From an uncultured bacterium (GTDB lineage: Bacteria; Bacillota; Clostridia; Lachnospirales; Lachnospiraceae): a stretch of DNA of 64,000 nucleotides. Shown piece by piece: positions 35,396 through 43,769 of the stretch. Position 1 is the first letter of the stretch. Every line of letters starts with the position of its first letter. Position numbers and translations under genes: made by a program. The stretch is taken from positions 1-64,000 of the forward strand of contig CANSYK010000001.1 in the NCBI GenBank assembly GCA_947651225.1. The letters are read 5' to 3'. The notes beneath the pieces were generated by a model. It searched no databases and had not been told where the DNA came from. It saw only the letters and a list, made by a program, of their open reading frames with translations.

Positions 35396-36619
35396 TTAAT
35401 TTTTCAATTCCGCAAAAGCGCCATGTTTCATCGCACGGACTTTAGAAGAAAGGCCAAACAGGTTAATAAAGCCTTCTGCATCTTTATGGTTATAAAGCTC
35501 ACCAGTGGTAAAGGAAGCGATAGATTCACTGTAGATGGAATATGGAGAGGTTGTACCCATCTTAATGATATTTCCTTTATAAAGCTTGAATTTTACTTCT
35601 CCTGTTACATACTTCTGAGTAGACTCAATAAATGCCTGCTCTGCTTCCCGAAGAGGAGTAAACCATTTTCCTTCGTATACAATATCGGCAAATTTATTGC
35701 CCATATCTTTCTTTGCAGTATAGGTGTCACGGTCAAGAATCAGTTCTTCTAACTGCTGATGTGCTTCCATTAGGATGGTTCCACCTGGGGTTTCATAAAC
35801 GCCACGTGATTTCATGCCAACGACACGGTTTTCTACAATATCAATAATACCGATTCCATGTTTTCCACCTAACTGGTTTAAAGTGCGAATAATATCAGAA
35901 ACTTTCATTTCCTTTCCATTGACAGATTTTGGAACCCCTTTTTCAAAGGTCATGGTTACAATTTCGCCTTCTTCCGGTGCTTTTTCCGGAGTAGTCCCCA
36001 GTACAAGAAGATGGTCATAGTCTGGTGCATTAGCAGGATCTTCTAACTCTAACCCTTCATGGCTGATATGCCAGAGGTTTCTGTCACGGCTGTAGCTGTT
36101 ATCAGCAGAAAATGGAAGATTAATACCATGTTCCTTACAATATGCAATTTCTGATTCACGAGAATCCAATGTCCAGTGTTCGTCTCTCCAAGCTGCAATA
36201 ATTTTAATGTCAGGGGCAAGTGCCTTGATCCCGAGTTCGAAACGTACCTGGTCATTTCCTTTTCCGGTAGCACCATGGCAGATTGCCGTTGCGCCTTCTT
36301 TTCTTGCGATTTCCACCAGCCTTTTTGCAATTAGCGGTCGTGCCATAGAAGTTCCAAGAAGATATTTATTTTCATAAATAGCGTTTGCCTGTACACATGG
36401 AATAACGTATTCATCGCAGAATTCATCCGTAACATCTTCAATATATAACTTGGCAGCACCGCAGGAGAGCGCTCTTTCCTCCAAACCGTCCAGTTCACTT
36501 TCCTGTCCTACATCAATGCAGACACAGATTACTTCATAATCATAGTTTTCCTTTAACCACGGAATAATCGCAGTTGTGTCCAATCCGCCAGAATAGGCGA
36601 GAATTACTTTTTCTTTCAT
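35396..36619 (-). CDS. argG: Argininosuccinate synthase
   Basis: A 407-residue enzyme joining citrulline and aspartate with ATP use in arginine synthesis. The P-loop-like LAYSGGLDTTAIIPWL opens the protein; GATGKGNDQVRFELG and SADNSYSRDRNLWHISHEGLELEDP are conserved. AGGAGGAAACTTAATT lies before the ATG. argH is not adjacent. It is divergent from argB and shares a 287-bp control region. Confidence 0.97.
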   Translation of the reverse strand: MKEKVILAYSGGLDTTAIIPWLKENYDYEVICVCIDVGQESELDGLEERALSCGAAKLYIEDVTDEFCDEYVIPCVQANAIYENKYLLGTSMARPLIAKRLVEIARKEGATAICHGATGKGNDQVRFELGIKALAPDIKIIAAWRDEHWTLDSRESEIAYCKEHGINLPFSADNSYSRDRNLWHISHEGLELEDPANAPDYDHLLVLGTTPEKAPEEGEIVTMTFEKGVPKSVNGKEMKVSDIIRTLNQLGGKHGIGIIDIVENRVVGMKSRGVYETPGGTILMEAHQQLEELILDRDTYTAKKDMGNKFADIVYEGKWFTPLREAEQAFIESTQKYVTGEVKFKLYKGNIIKMGTTSPYSIYSESIASFTTGELYNHKDAEGFINLFGLSSKVRAMKHGAFAELKN

Positions 36620-36676
36620 AATTAAGTTTCCTCCTGTAATCTTATGTTTCCATCTGGAACCGTAACTTCATGCTTT

Positions 36677-36705
36677 AGTATAAGCAGAAATCTTTTAAAA
36701 TGCAA
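36677..36705 (-). promoter_or_regulatory. argG promoter
   Basis: On the minus strand TTGCAT, 17 bp, TATACT. The -10 is one base from consensus. The transcript would begin about 50 bases before argG. Confidence 0.6.
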
Positions 36706-36759
36706 TGGTTTTTCGCATGATATTTCGAATAGATTGCATTTTATAAATATACACTAAAA

Positions 36760-36773
36760 TGAATATTTATGCA
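36760..36773. promoter_or_regulatory. ArgR box-like site
   Basis: TGAATATTTATGCA is close to the dyad TGAATATTTATTCA of ArgR (ARG) boxes. A second half-match, TGCATAAATAT, lies at 36814 over the argB -35. The site is central between the divergent argG and argB promoters. ArgR repression by arginine is inference. Confidence 0.5.
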
Positions 36774-36812
36774 ATGTATTTTTATAATTTTCTATATTTT
36801 TGAAAAAAAGTC

Positions 36813-36841
36813 TTGCATAAATATAACTATAGACGTATAAT
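36813..36841 (+). promoter_or_regulatory. argB promoter
   Basis: TTGCAT, 17 bp, then perfect TATAAT. The weak -35 overlaps an ARG-box-like half-site (TGCATAAATAT), so an arginine repressor bound there would block it. Confidence 0.6.
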
Positions 36842-36906
36842 AGCAGACGGGTTATGAACAATTTAATGACAGCAGTTGATATTTGATTGCGGAAATGAGG
36901 TAAATT

Positions 36907-37821
36907 ATGAGCATCGAAGAAAGAGAAAAGTATATGGATAAAATTACGGTCAAGGCAGAGACGCTGATTGAAGCGCTTCCATATATCCGTGATTTTAATA
37001 ATAAAAGGGTGGTTGTAAAATATGGCGGAAGCGCAATGCAGGACAAGACATTAGAAGAAAGTGTAATTAAGGATGTGGCACTGTTAAAATTAGTCGGCAT
37101 GCAGCCAATCATTGTACATGGCGGCGGCAAGGAAATCAACCAGTGGATTAACCGGCTTGGGATGGAAACCCATTTTGAAGAAGGATTCCGGGTAACCGAT
37201 AAAGATACAATGGAAGTGGTAGAGATGGTTTTAAACCGTGTCAATAAATACCTGGTTCAGATGGTAGAACATCTTGGCGTCAAAGCAATCGGTATCTGTG
37301 GAAAAGATGGCGATATGCTCCATGTAAAGAAAAAGATGCCAAATGGAAAAGATATTGGATATGTGGGAGATGTCGATATGGTCACAACAGATATTTTGGA
37401 TACTTTATTAGAAAACGACTATATCCCTATTATCGCACCGATTGGAATGGACGATAAGGGTGAGACATATAACATCAATGCAGATGATGCGGCATGTGCA
37501 ATAGCCGGTTCCATCCGTGCGGAAAAGCTTGCCTTTCTGACTGATGTGGAAGGAGTATGCATGAATCCAGAAGATTCTTCTTCTCTGGTTCCCGTATTGA
37601 ATTTGATTGAGGCAAATAAATTAATTGAAAGCGGTGTAATCAGCGGCGGTATGCTTCCAAAGGTTAATAACTGTATTCATGCAGTTAACAGCGGCGTTAA
37701 CAGGGTGCATATTCTGGATGGAAGAAGAGAGCACTGCCTGCTTTTAGAGTTCTTTACAAAAAGAGGTATTGGAACAGCAATTATAGGAGACGACAGCGAG
37801 CCATATTCCAGTGAAAAATAG
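36907..37821 (+). CDS. argB: Acetylglutamate kinase
   Basis: A 304-residue enzyme of the amino-acid kinase fold, second step of arginine synthesis. [10 protein letters not shown] (phosphate binding), [18 protein letters not shown] (substrate loop) and [11 protein letters not shown] (ATP/substrate lysine) are clear. The N-terminal helix of about 25 residues before the core is of the type linked to arginine feedback. GAGGTAA precedes the ATG at 36907; argD follows. Confidence 0.96.
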   Translation: MSIEEREKYMDKITVKAETLIEALPYIRDFNNKRVVVKYGGSAMQDKTLEESVIKDVALLKLVGMQPIIVHGGGKEINQWINRLGMETHFEEGFRVTDKDTMEVVEMVLNRVNKYLVQMVEHLGVKAIGICGKDGDMLHVKKKMPNGKDIGYVGDVDMVTTDILDTLLENDYIPIIAPIGMDDKGETYNINADDAACAIAGSIRAEKLAFLTDVEGVCMNPEDSSSLVPVLNLIEANKLIESGVISGGMLPKVNNCIHAVNSGVNRVHILDGRREHCLLLEFFTKRGIGTAIIGDDSEPYSSEK

Positions 37822-37847
37822 GTTGAAAACTGAAAAATGGCGGATAG

Positions 37848-37890
37848 TACTATTTGAACCGCAAAAGGTGCGGCATGGAGGATGTATATG
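37848..37890 (+). promoter_or_regulatory. Dispersed ribosome-site cassette, copy 1 (argD)
   Basis: TACTATTTGAACCGCAAAAG then GTGCGGCATGGAGGATGTAT and ATG. CCGC and GCGG can pair just ahead of the GGAGG site. Near-identical sequences precede comEA (39803) and purN (49224); the three differ at only a few positions over about 42 nt, far beyond the ribosome site itself. Confidence 0.65.
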
Positions 37891-39066
37891 ACAAAAAATT
37901 TGGATCAGTATTTTATTCATACCTATAATCGGTCGGTTGTTTTTGAAAAGGGTGAAGATGTCTATTTATATGATAACAAGGGGAAAAAATATCTGGATAT
38001 GGGAGCTGGCATTGCTGTTTCTGCGCTGGGCTACAGCAATGAAGAGTTTAAGCAGGGAATCAAAGAGCAGATTGACAAACTCATTCACATTTCCAATCTC
38101 TACTATACAAAGCCGATTCTTAGTGCGGCAGAATATCTGGCAAAGGCTTCTGGTATGGATCGTGTATTTTTTACAAACAGTGGTACTGAGGCAATTGAAG
38201 GAGCTTTAAAACTTGCAAGGAAATATGCTTACTTAAAAGATAACAGCAGCAAAGGGGAGATTATTGCCATGGAACATTCCTTCCACGGCCGTTCTATGGG
38301 AGCGCTTTCTGTCACTGGTACAAAGCACTACCGTGAAGCCTTTGAGCCGCTAATTGGAGGGGTTTCTTTTGCTAAGTATAATGATTTGGAAAGTGTGGAA
38401 AAGTTAATTACAAAGGATACCTGTGCAATTATTTTGGAAACAGTACAGGGAGAGGGCGGAATTTATCCTGCCAGTGAGGAATTTATCAAAGGAATCCGTA
38501 AACTCTGTGATGAAAATGATATTGCAATGATTTTAGATGAAATCCAGTGTGGCATGGGCCGTACAGGAACAATGTTTGCCTATGAACACTATGGAATTTT
38601 GCCGGATATTATAACAAGTGCAAAGGCACTTGGAAATGGTGTTCCAGTTGGTGCCTTTGCGGCTGTTGAAAAGTTTGCCAAAACAATGTGTCCGGGAGAC
38701 CACGGAACAACTTATGGTGGCAATCCATTGGCGGCGGCGGCTGTCTGCAAGGTCTTTGAAATCTATAAAAAAGAAGGAATTTTAGATCATGTGAGGGAAA
38801 TGTCTTCGTATTTCTTTGAAAAGTTGAAGACGCTTTTGGAAAAATACCCTTCGGTTGTTAAAGAGGTTCGAGGGAAGGGATTGCTTTTAGGATTGGAAGT
38901 GTCCTGTCCAAACGGGGAAATCGTGCAAAAAGCAATGGAAAAAGGATTGGTGCTTTTAACAGCAGGTTCCAATGTTGTTCGTATGGCACCACCTCTTGTT
39001 ATTAAAAAAGAACATCTTGATGAATGTTGTCATATTCTGGATGAAATATTATCTGAGATGTCATAG
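37888..39066 (+). CDS. argD: Acetylornithine aminotransferase
   Basis: A 392-residue class-III PLP aminotransferase. NSGTEAIEGALKLARKY, MEHSFHGRSMGALS, ILDEIQCGMGRTG and TSAKALGNGVPVGAF (PLP lysine) identify the ArgD branch, which converts N-acetylglutamate semialdehyde to N-acetylornithine. I start at ATG 37888 after GGAGGA; ATG 37882 overlaps that site. It follows argB by 66 bp. Confidence 0.94.
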   Translation: MTKNLDQYFIHTYNRSVVFEKGEDVYLYDNKGKKYLDMGAGIAVSALGYSNEEFKQGIKEQIDKLIHISNLYYTKPILSAAEYLAKASGMDRVFFTNSGTEAIEGALKLARKYAYLKDNSSKGEIIAMEHSFHGRSMGALSVTGTKHYREAFEPLIGGVSFAKYNDLESVEKLITKDTCAIILETVQGEGGIYPASEEFIKGIRKLCDENDIAMILDEIQCGMGRTGTMFAYEHYGILPDIITSAKALGNGVPVGAFAAVEKFAKTMCPGDHGTTYGGNPLAAAAVCKVFEIYKKEGILDHVREMSSYFFEKLKTLLEKYPSVVKEVRGKGLLLGLEVSCPNGEIVQKAMEKGLVLLTAGSNVVRMAPPLVIKKEHLDECCHILDEILSEMS

Positions 39067-39111
39067 TGAATTGTATGATTTTTTAGGTAATGGGAAATAC
39101 TAGGTTCAGGT

Positions 39112-39200
39112 GCAAAAGGATGCGCTTGCCTGGCAGAACTTCTGGTTTTTTCAAACACGTTCCAGGAACTCCTTTTGCGTCAATATTGGCAAAAAAGGAG
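39112..39200 (+). promoter_or_regulatory. Structured leader with alternative ribosome-site pairing
   Basis: GCAAAAGGA (39112-39120) is complementary to TCCTTTTGC (39170-39178); inside, CCTGG (39129-39133) pairs CCAGG (39162-39166). CTCCTTTT (39169-39176) is also an exact complement of the YdcZ ribosome site AAAAGGAG (39193-39200). The two pairings exclude each other, which is the logic of a riboswitch or other translational switch. I do not recognise a known aptamer family. Confidence 0.55.
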
Positions 39201-39207
39201 TTTTTTT

Positions 39208-39651
39208 ATGTGGGGAATGATCATATCAGTTATTTCAGGTGCTTTGATGGCATTGCAAGGCGTTTTTAATACACAGGTAACGAAACAGACCAGTGAATGG
39301 GTATCCGCTTCTTTTGTTCAGCTTTCTGCTTTGATTGTTTGCCTGGCGGCATGGTTTATCACAGGGCGGGAAAGCAGTTTTAGTGGGATTTTTCATGTCA
39401 GGCCACTCTATCTATTGCTTGGCGGGGTGATGGGAGCCTTTATCACTTATACTGTAATTATTGGAATGGAGCAGCTAGGTCCTGCAAAAGCGACACTTTT
39501 TATTATTGCCGCACAACTGATTGCCGCCTATGCAGTGGACTTGTTTGGCTGGTTTGGAACAAAGCAGGTGGGATTTGACTGGTTTAAACTTGCTGGGGTT
39601 GTTGTGTTTATAGCTGGCATTGTGATATTTAAATGGAAGGAATTGTTCTAA
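39208..39651 (+). CDS. YdcZ-type (DUF606) small membrane transporter
   Basis: A 147-residue protein with five predicted helices, of the DMT-superfamily DUF606/YdcZ group (GALMALQGVFNTQVTK, ASFVQLSALIVCLAAWF, GGVMGAFITYTVIIGMEQLGPAKATLFIIAAQLIAAYAVDLFGWFG). Substrates are unknown; five-helix members probably act as oligomers. I use ATG 39208 after AAAAAAGGAG rather than the ORF-track start. Its ribosome site is part of the structured leader upstream. Confidence 0.8.
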   Translation: MWGMIISVISGALMALQGVFNTQVTKQTSEWVSASFVQLSALIVCLAAWFITGRESSFSGIFHVRPLYLLLGGVMGAFITYTVIIGMEQLGPAKATLFIIAAQLIAAYAVDLFGWFGTKQVGFDWFKLAGVVVFIAGIVIFKWKELF

Positions 39652-39654
39652 AAG

Positions 39655-39673
39655 TTTTCAAACACGCTCTAGT
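39655..39673. repeat. Second copy of dispersed 19-mer
   Basis: Exact copy of the 19 nt at 36-54, immediately after the YdcZ stop. Here the other hairpin arm is missing, so it is a partial copy. A short CTTAA/TTAAG hairpin with ATTTTT follows at 39681-39705. Confidence 0.55.
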
Positions 39674-39718
39674 CAAAAAAACTTAAGAAAGAATTAAGAT
39701 TTTTGTGAATTGTATCTC

Positions 39719-39747
39719 TTGTAATCGAACTGCAAATTCGTTAAAAT
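39719..39747 (+). promoter_or_regulatory. comEA promoter
   Basis: TTGTAA, 17 bp, TAAAAT. The start point near 39754 gives a leader of about 90 nt that contains the ribosome-site cassette. Confidence 0.6.
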
Positions 39748-39802
39748 AGACTTGGAGTGTGCAGCAAAGTGTATTGTTTTCATAAAGGACAGCGTTTTTC
39801 AT

Positions 39803-39845
39803 TACTATTTAAGCCGCTAAAGGCACGGCATGGAGGGTTTTTATG
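39803..39845 (+). promoter_or_regulatory. Dispersed ribosome-site cassette, copy 2 (comEA)
   Basis: TACTATTTAAGCCGCTAAAG then GCACGGCATGGAGGGTTTTT and ATG. Same layout as copies 1 and 3: TACTRTTTRA, a CCGC/CGG hairpin, then the GGAGG site 5-7 bases before the start. Confidence 0.65.
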
Positions 39846-40490
39846 AAAAAAGATACACGGATAATACTTGGTTTTTGTCTGCTTTTTTTCATCTTTGCAG
39901 GCGTTCTTTTTGTAAGACAGCAAAGGGAGAGTGCAGTTGTTACAGAAGAGGCTTTTCTGATGCAGGAGGAAGAGAAAAGCCTAGCTCTGCAAAAAAAGGA
40001 AGAACAGGAAAAAGGGCAAAAACAAAACACAGAAATACTGCCGGATGGACAGGAAGAAAAGGAATGTGCCGTCTATATTTCTGGTGCGGTAAAACATGCA
40101 GGATTGTACCGTTACATTGGCACAGCAAGAGTCTGTGATGCTGTGGAATACGCTGGCGGATTTTTAAAAAATGCTGACCAGGCATCCATTAATCTGGCGA
40201 GGACTTTAGAGGATGGGGAACAGATTCATGTGCTAACGAAGGCACAGGCCAAAAAGCAGGCGGCTGTTTCAGAGAAAGCGCCAGGCAGCCAGGCAGCATT
40301 TGTTAATATTAATAACGCTACTTTAGAGGAGTTAATGACTTTACCGGGAATCGGACAGGCAAAAGCGCAGCTTATACTGGATTACCGGACAGAACATGGG
40401 ACTTTTGCCGCAAAAGAAGATCTGATGAAAATATCCGGCATTAAGGATGGCATCTACAATAAAATAAAAGACTTGATAACGATTACATAA
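39843..40490 (+). CDS. comEA: Competence protein ComEA
   Basis: A 215-residue membrane-anchored DNA-binding protein. One N-terminal helix (about 8-22) is followed by a charged spacer, an SLBB domain (CAVYISGAVKHAGLYRYIGTARVCDAVEYAGGF, about 73-105) and a C-terminal helix-hairpin-helix pair (VNINNATLEELMTLPGIGQAKAQLILDYR). ComEA receives double-stranded DNA at the membrane and delivers it to ComEC, encoded 3.3 kb downstream. A two-component system lies between them. Confidence 0.93.
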   Translation: MKKDTRIILGFCLLFFIFAGVLFVRQQRESAVVTEEAFLMQEEEKSLALQKKEEQEKGQKQNTEILPDGQEEKECAVYISGAVKHAGLYRYIGTARVCDAVEYAGGFLKNADQASINLARTLEDGEQIHVLTKAQAKKQAAVSEKAPGSQAAFVNINNATLEELMTLPGIGQAKAQLILDYRTEHGTFAAKEDLMKISGIKDGIYNKIKDLITIT

Positions 40491-40508
40491 TTTAGGGGGA
40501 AACAGGAA

Positions 40509-41198
40509 ATGGCGAGGAAGGTATTAGTCGTAGATGACGAAAAACTGATTGTAAAGGGAATCCGTTTTAGTTTAGAACAGGATGATATGGTAGTGGATTG
40601 TGCATATGACGGACAGGAGGCACTGGATTTGGCTTCCCAAAACCAGTATGATGTCATTTTATTAGATGTAATGCTTCCTATATTTACTGGTTTTGAGGTG
40701 TGCCAGCAAATCCGTGAGTATTCGGATGTCCCGATTATCATGCTGACAGCCAAAGGCGACGATATGGATAAAATCTTAGGACTGGAATATGGTGCAGATG
40801 ACTATATTACAAAGCCTTTTAATATTTTAGAGGTAAAGGCAAGGATTAAGGCCATTATGCGCCGCAGTGAGCCAAAGGCTTCCAAGGCTGCCGAAAGCAA
40901 GGAGCTGTCTTTTGGGGCACTTAAAATTAATACAGAAAGCCGCCGTGGTTATATCAGTGAAAACGAAGTTAATCTGACGGCAAAGGAATTTGACCTGTTA
41001 GAGCTTTTAATGACACATCCTAATAAGGTATATGGCAGGGAAGAACTCTTAAATACGGTATGGGGATATGAATATCCTGGTGATGTGCGTACAGTAGATG
41101 TACATATCCGCCGTTTGCGGGAAAAAATTGAAGATACCCCAAGTGAGCCAAAGTATATCCATACCAAATGGGGGGTGGGATATTATTTCCAGAAATAA
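40509..41198 (+). CDS. OmpR/PhoB-family response regulator
   Basis: A 229-residue regulator: receiver domain (DDEKL acidic pair, phospho-acceptor in ILLDVMLPIF, Lys in YITKPF) and a C-terminal OmpR winged helix (VNLTAKEFDLLELLMTHPNKVYGREELLNTVWGYEYPGDVRTVDVHIRRLR). It resembles WalR/PhoP-type regulators. A cognate histidine kinase follows 86 bp on, after a GAAACTG/CAGTTTC hairpin at 41225-41266. Confidence 0.94.
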   Translation: MARKVLVVDDEKLIVKGIRFSLEQDDMVVDCAYDGQEALDLASQNQYDVILLDVMLPIFTGFEVCQQIREYSDVPIIMLTAKGDDMDKILGLEYGADDYITKPFNILEVKARIKAIMRRSEPKASKAAESKELSFGALKINTESRRGYISENEVNLTAKEFDLLELLMTHPNKVYGREELLNTVWGYEYPGDVRTVDVHIRRLREKIEDTPSEPKYIHTKWGVGYYFQK

Positions 41199-41284
41199 AT
41201 TATGGATTGGAAGCTATGAAATAGGAAACTGTCAGTAAATTGTCCAAGTCAATCATTGGCAGTTTCTAAGTTGGAGGAACTGTT

Positions 41285-42745
41285 TTGAAGGAGAAATGGA
41301 AAAATCTGTGGTACAGGATACGCACGTTGCGGGTACAGGTATTCTGTGTGATGTTTTTAGTTGGAATTATTCCGATTGTTCTGCTTTCCAACATATTGTT
41401 AAAAGCGTACAATGCCCAGATTATTTCCCAAAAGACAGATGAACTTCAATCTTATGGAAATGTTATTTCAAACCTAATACTTTCTTCGGGCTATCTTTCT
41501 GGAAGGGAATCTAGTGAGGTGGATCGGGAAACAAAAGAGGTGGCAAATGTCTATCAAGGACGTGTTATGATTGTTGACCAGAATCTGAATATTGTAAAAG
41601 ATACCTATGATCTGGAGCAGGGAAAAATTGCGATTTCTACAGAGATTGTTCAGTGTTTCAATGGTTCCAATGAAAAATATGTCAACGAAATCGGTGATTA
41701 TATCCAGCTTACGCTTCCTATCATAGAACCGTCCAGTGAACGCACAATTGGAGTTATTCTGATTAGTTTTTCTACCAAAAATATTCATTTAATTGAGGAA
41801 TCGGTCAATTATCGGGCAATTCTTCTTTTAATTGTTTTTGCAATTTGTATCTTTATTTTTTCCCTTTTGTATTCGTCTCTTTTGTCCAAACCTCTTTTGA
41901 AGGTAACAGAGTCAATTGATGAAATTACAACAGGGGATCTGGATGTTTCTTTGGAACTTAGTACATATTCTGAATTAATATCCGTATCGGATTCTTTCAA
42001 TAAAATGACAGGTTATATACGGGATCAGGATACAGCACGGCAGGAATTTGTTTCCAATGTCTCCCATGAGTTAAAGACGCCTCTGGCTTCTATGAAAGTA
42101 CTTTCTGATTCTCTTTTGTCTCAGGCTGGTATGCCGGAAGAATTGTATCGGGAATTCTTAGTGGATATTACTAATGAGATTGAGCGTATGACAAAAATCA
42201 TTAATGATTTGCTTTCTATGGTGAAAATGGATAAAAACAAAGCGAAAATGGTAATTCACAATACCAGTATCAATGAATTGCTGGAACAACTTTTAAAAAG
42301 ACTCCGCCCCATTGCCGCAAAGCGGAATATTGAATTGCTTTATGAGAGTTACCGCCCGGTTGTCGCTGATGTTGACGAGGTCAAAATATCCATTGCCCTG
42401 AACAATCTGATTGAAAATGCGATTAAGTACAATTATGATGATGGCTGGGTGCGTGTTACTTTAAATGCAGACCATAAATTCTTTTATGTCAAGATAGAGG
42501 ATTCCGGTGTTGGGATTCCAGAAGAGTTGCAGGATAAGGTTTTTGAACGTTTTTATCGTGTTGATAAGGCCCGTTCCCGTGAAACAGGCGGAACAGGCCT
42601 TGGTCTGGCACTGACCAGAAATTCGATTTTACTGCATCGTGGTTCGATTAAACTTTATAGTAAAGAAAAGGAAGGTACGACTTTTACGGTGCGTATTCCA
42701 TTAAATTATGTTGCCTCCGATGCTAGTACAACCCAATTTAATTAA
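41285..42745 (+). CDS. Sensor histidine kinase
   Basis: A 486-residue membrane kinase. Two helices (about 19-39 and 178-198) bracket an extracytoplasmic sensor domain; then come HAMP, HisKA (FVSNVSHELKTPLASM, phospho-His) and HATPase_c (N box NNLIENAIKYN, G1 DSGVGIP, G2 GGTGLGLAL). All catalytic boxes are intact. The layout is WalK/PhoR-like but without a PAS domain that I can see. TTG at 41285 is the start, six bases after GGAGGA; the nearby ATG is out of frame. Confidence 0.93.
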   Translation: MKEKWKNLWYRIRTLRVQVFCVMFLVGIIPIVLLSNILLKAYNAQIISQKTDELQSYGNVISNLILSSGYLSGRESSEVDRETKEVANVYQGRVMIVDQNLNIVKDTYDLEQGKIAISTEIVQCFNGSNEKYVNEIGDYIQLTLPIIEPSSERTIGVILISFSTKNIHLIEESVNYRAILLLIVFAICIFIFSLLYSSLLSKPLLKVTESIDEITTGDLDVSLELSTYSELISVSDSFNKMTGYIRDQDTARQEFVSNVSHELKTPLASMKVLSDSLLSQAGMPEELYREFLVDITNEIERMTKIINDLLSMVKMDKNKAKMVIHNTSINELLEQLLKRLRPIAAKRNIELLYESYRPVVADVDEVKISIALNNLIENAIKYNYDDGWVRVTLNADHKFFYVKIEDSGVGIPEELQDKVFERFYRVDKARSRETGGTGLGLALTRNSILLHRGSIKLYSKEKEGTTFTVRIPLNYVASDASTTQFN

Positions 42746-42783
42746 CCATATGTATCAGTCGGTGAGAAGAAAGGGGTATTTTC

Positions 42784-43743
42784 GTGAAAAAAAACAAGAG
42801 AATCCAGTCTTTTCTTAGATATAAAATATTCCTGTTTTCTTCTGTTTTGCTGTTTTCCCTGGCTCTTGCAGGATGTGGGAAGAAAAAAAACAGTGATGCC
42901 GAAGGATTTTATATCTATTGTTTAGATGCCAGTGACACGAAAGTTGCTTTTGAGAGGTACACTCCAATAGGGGAGAGTACCGATGAATTAATTCTTGAAC
43001 TGGTCAGGCGAATGGAAAAAGAGCCAAAGGACATTTCTATGAAAAAAGCAATTCCGGACAATGTAAAATTAGACGAATATTTTTATAATGAGCAAGGTGA
43101 TTTAAGTCTGTACTGGTCTGCTTCATATGGCAATTTTACAGGAGTTTCTGAAATTTTGCGCCGGGCGGCAATTGTAAAGACGCTCTGCCAGATTCCGGAA
43201 ATAAAAAATATCCAGTTTTATGTTGCCGGACAGCCTTTGACCGATTCCAATATGAATGCGATTGGCTTTATGACGGCAGATACTTTTATCGACAATACCG
43301 GAGAAACTGCCTATATGCAGACTGCCTCTTTAATTATGTATTTTGCGGACCACCAGGGAACATGGCTTAGTAAAGTGCCGGTGGAAATTACTTATGATGC
43401 TACGCTTCCTATGGAACAGCTTGCGATGGAACAGTTAATGAAAGGCCCAGACTCTATTGAGGGAGCGAAAAACCTGTTAAAAACAGTGCCAGAGGGAACA
43501 AAAATCAATAAAATCTCAGTAAAAGAAAATACCTGTTATCTGGATCTTTCTTCTGATTTTATGGAGAAGCGTTCTAATATTTCCGATGAAGTTGCTATTT
43601 ATTCCGTTGTAAATACCTTAGTGGAACTTCCGGCTATCAATAAAGTGCAGTTTAGCATTGATGGCAAACAGGTGCTTTTGTTTGATGACAGGGTAAATTT
43701 TGGTGAGCCTTTTGAATGTAATTTAGATCTTGTGAAAAATTAG
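42784..43743 (+). CDS. GerMN-domain lipoprotein
   Basis: A 319-residue lipoprotein: signal peptide with lipobox LALAGC (Cys near residue 31), then two GerMN repeats (about 60-165 and 190-300), recognisable by TPIGESTDELILELVRRM and LPMEQLAMEQLMKGPDS, with ENTCYLDLSSDFME and VNTLVELPAINKVQFSIDGK. GerMN occurs in GerM of spores and LpqB, which works with the MtrAB two-component system. Position right after the kinase suggests an LpqB-like accessory role, which is inference. GTG start. Confidence 0.85.
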   Translation: MKKNKRIQSFLRYKIFLFSSVLLFSLALAGCGKKKNSDAEGFYIYCLDASDTKVAFERYTPIGESTDELILELVRRMEKEPKDISMKKAIPDNVKLDEYFYNEQGDLSLYWSASYGNFTGVSEILRRAAIVKTLCQIPEIKNIQFYVAGQPLTDSNMNAIGFMTADTFIDNTGETAYMQTASLIMYFADHQGTWLSKVPVEITYDATLPMEQLAMEQLMKGPDSIEGAKNLLKTVPEGTKINKISVKENTCYLDLSSDFMEKRSNISDEVAIYSVVNTLVELPAINKVQFSIDGKQVLLFDDRVNFGEPFECNLDLVKN

Positions 43744-43769
43744 ATTTTGTTAGAAGGGAGGTGCGCCTT

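Noticed and set aside
36620-36906. T-box leader for arginine genes
   Set aside because: No T-box core (TGGNACCGCG-type) sequence; the region holds promoters and ARG-box-like dyads.
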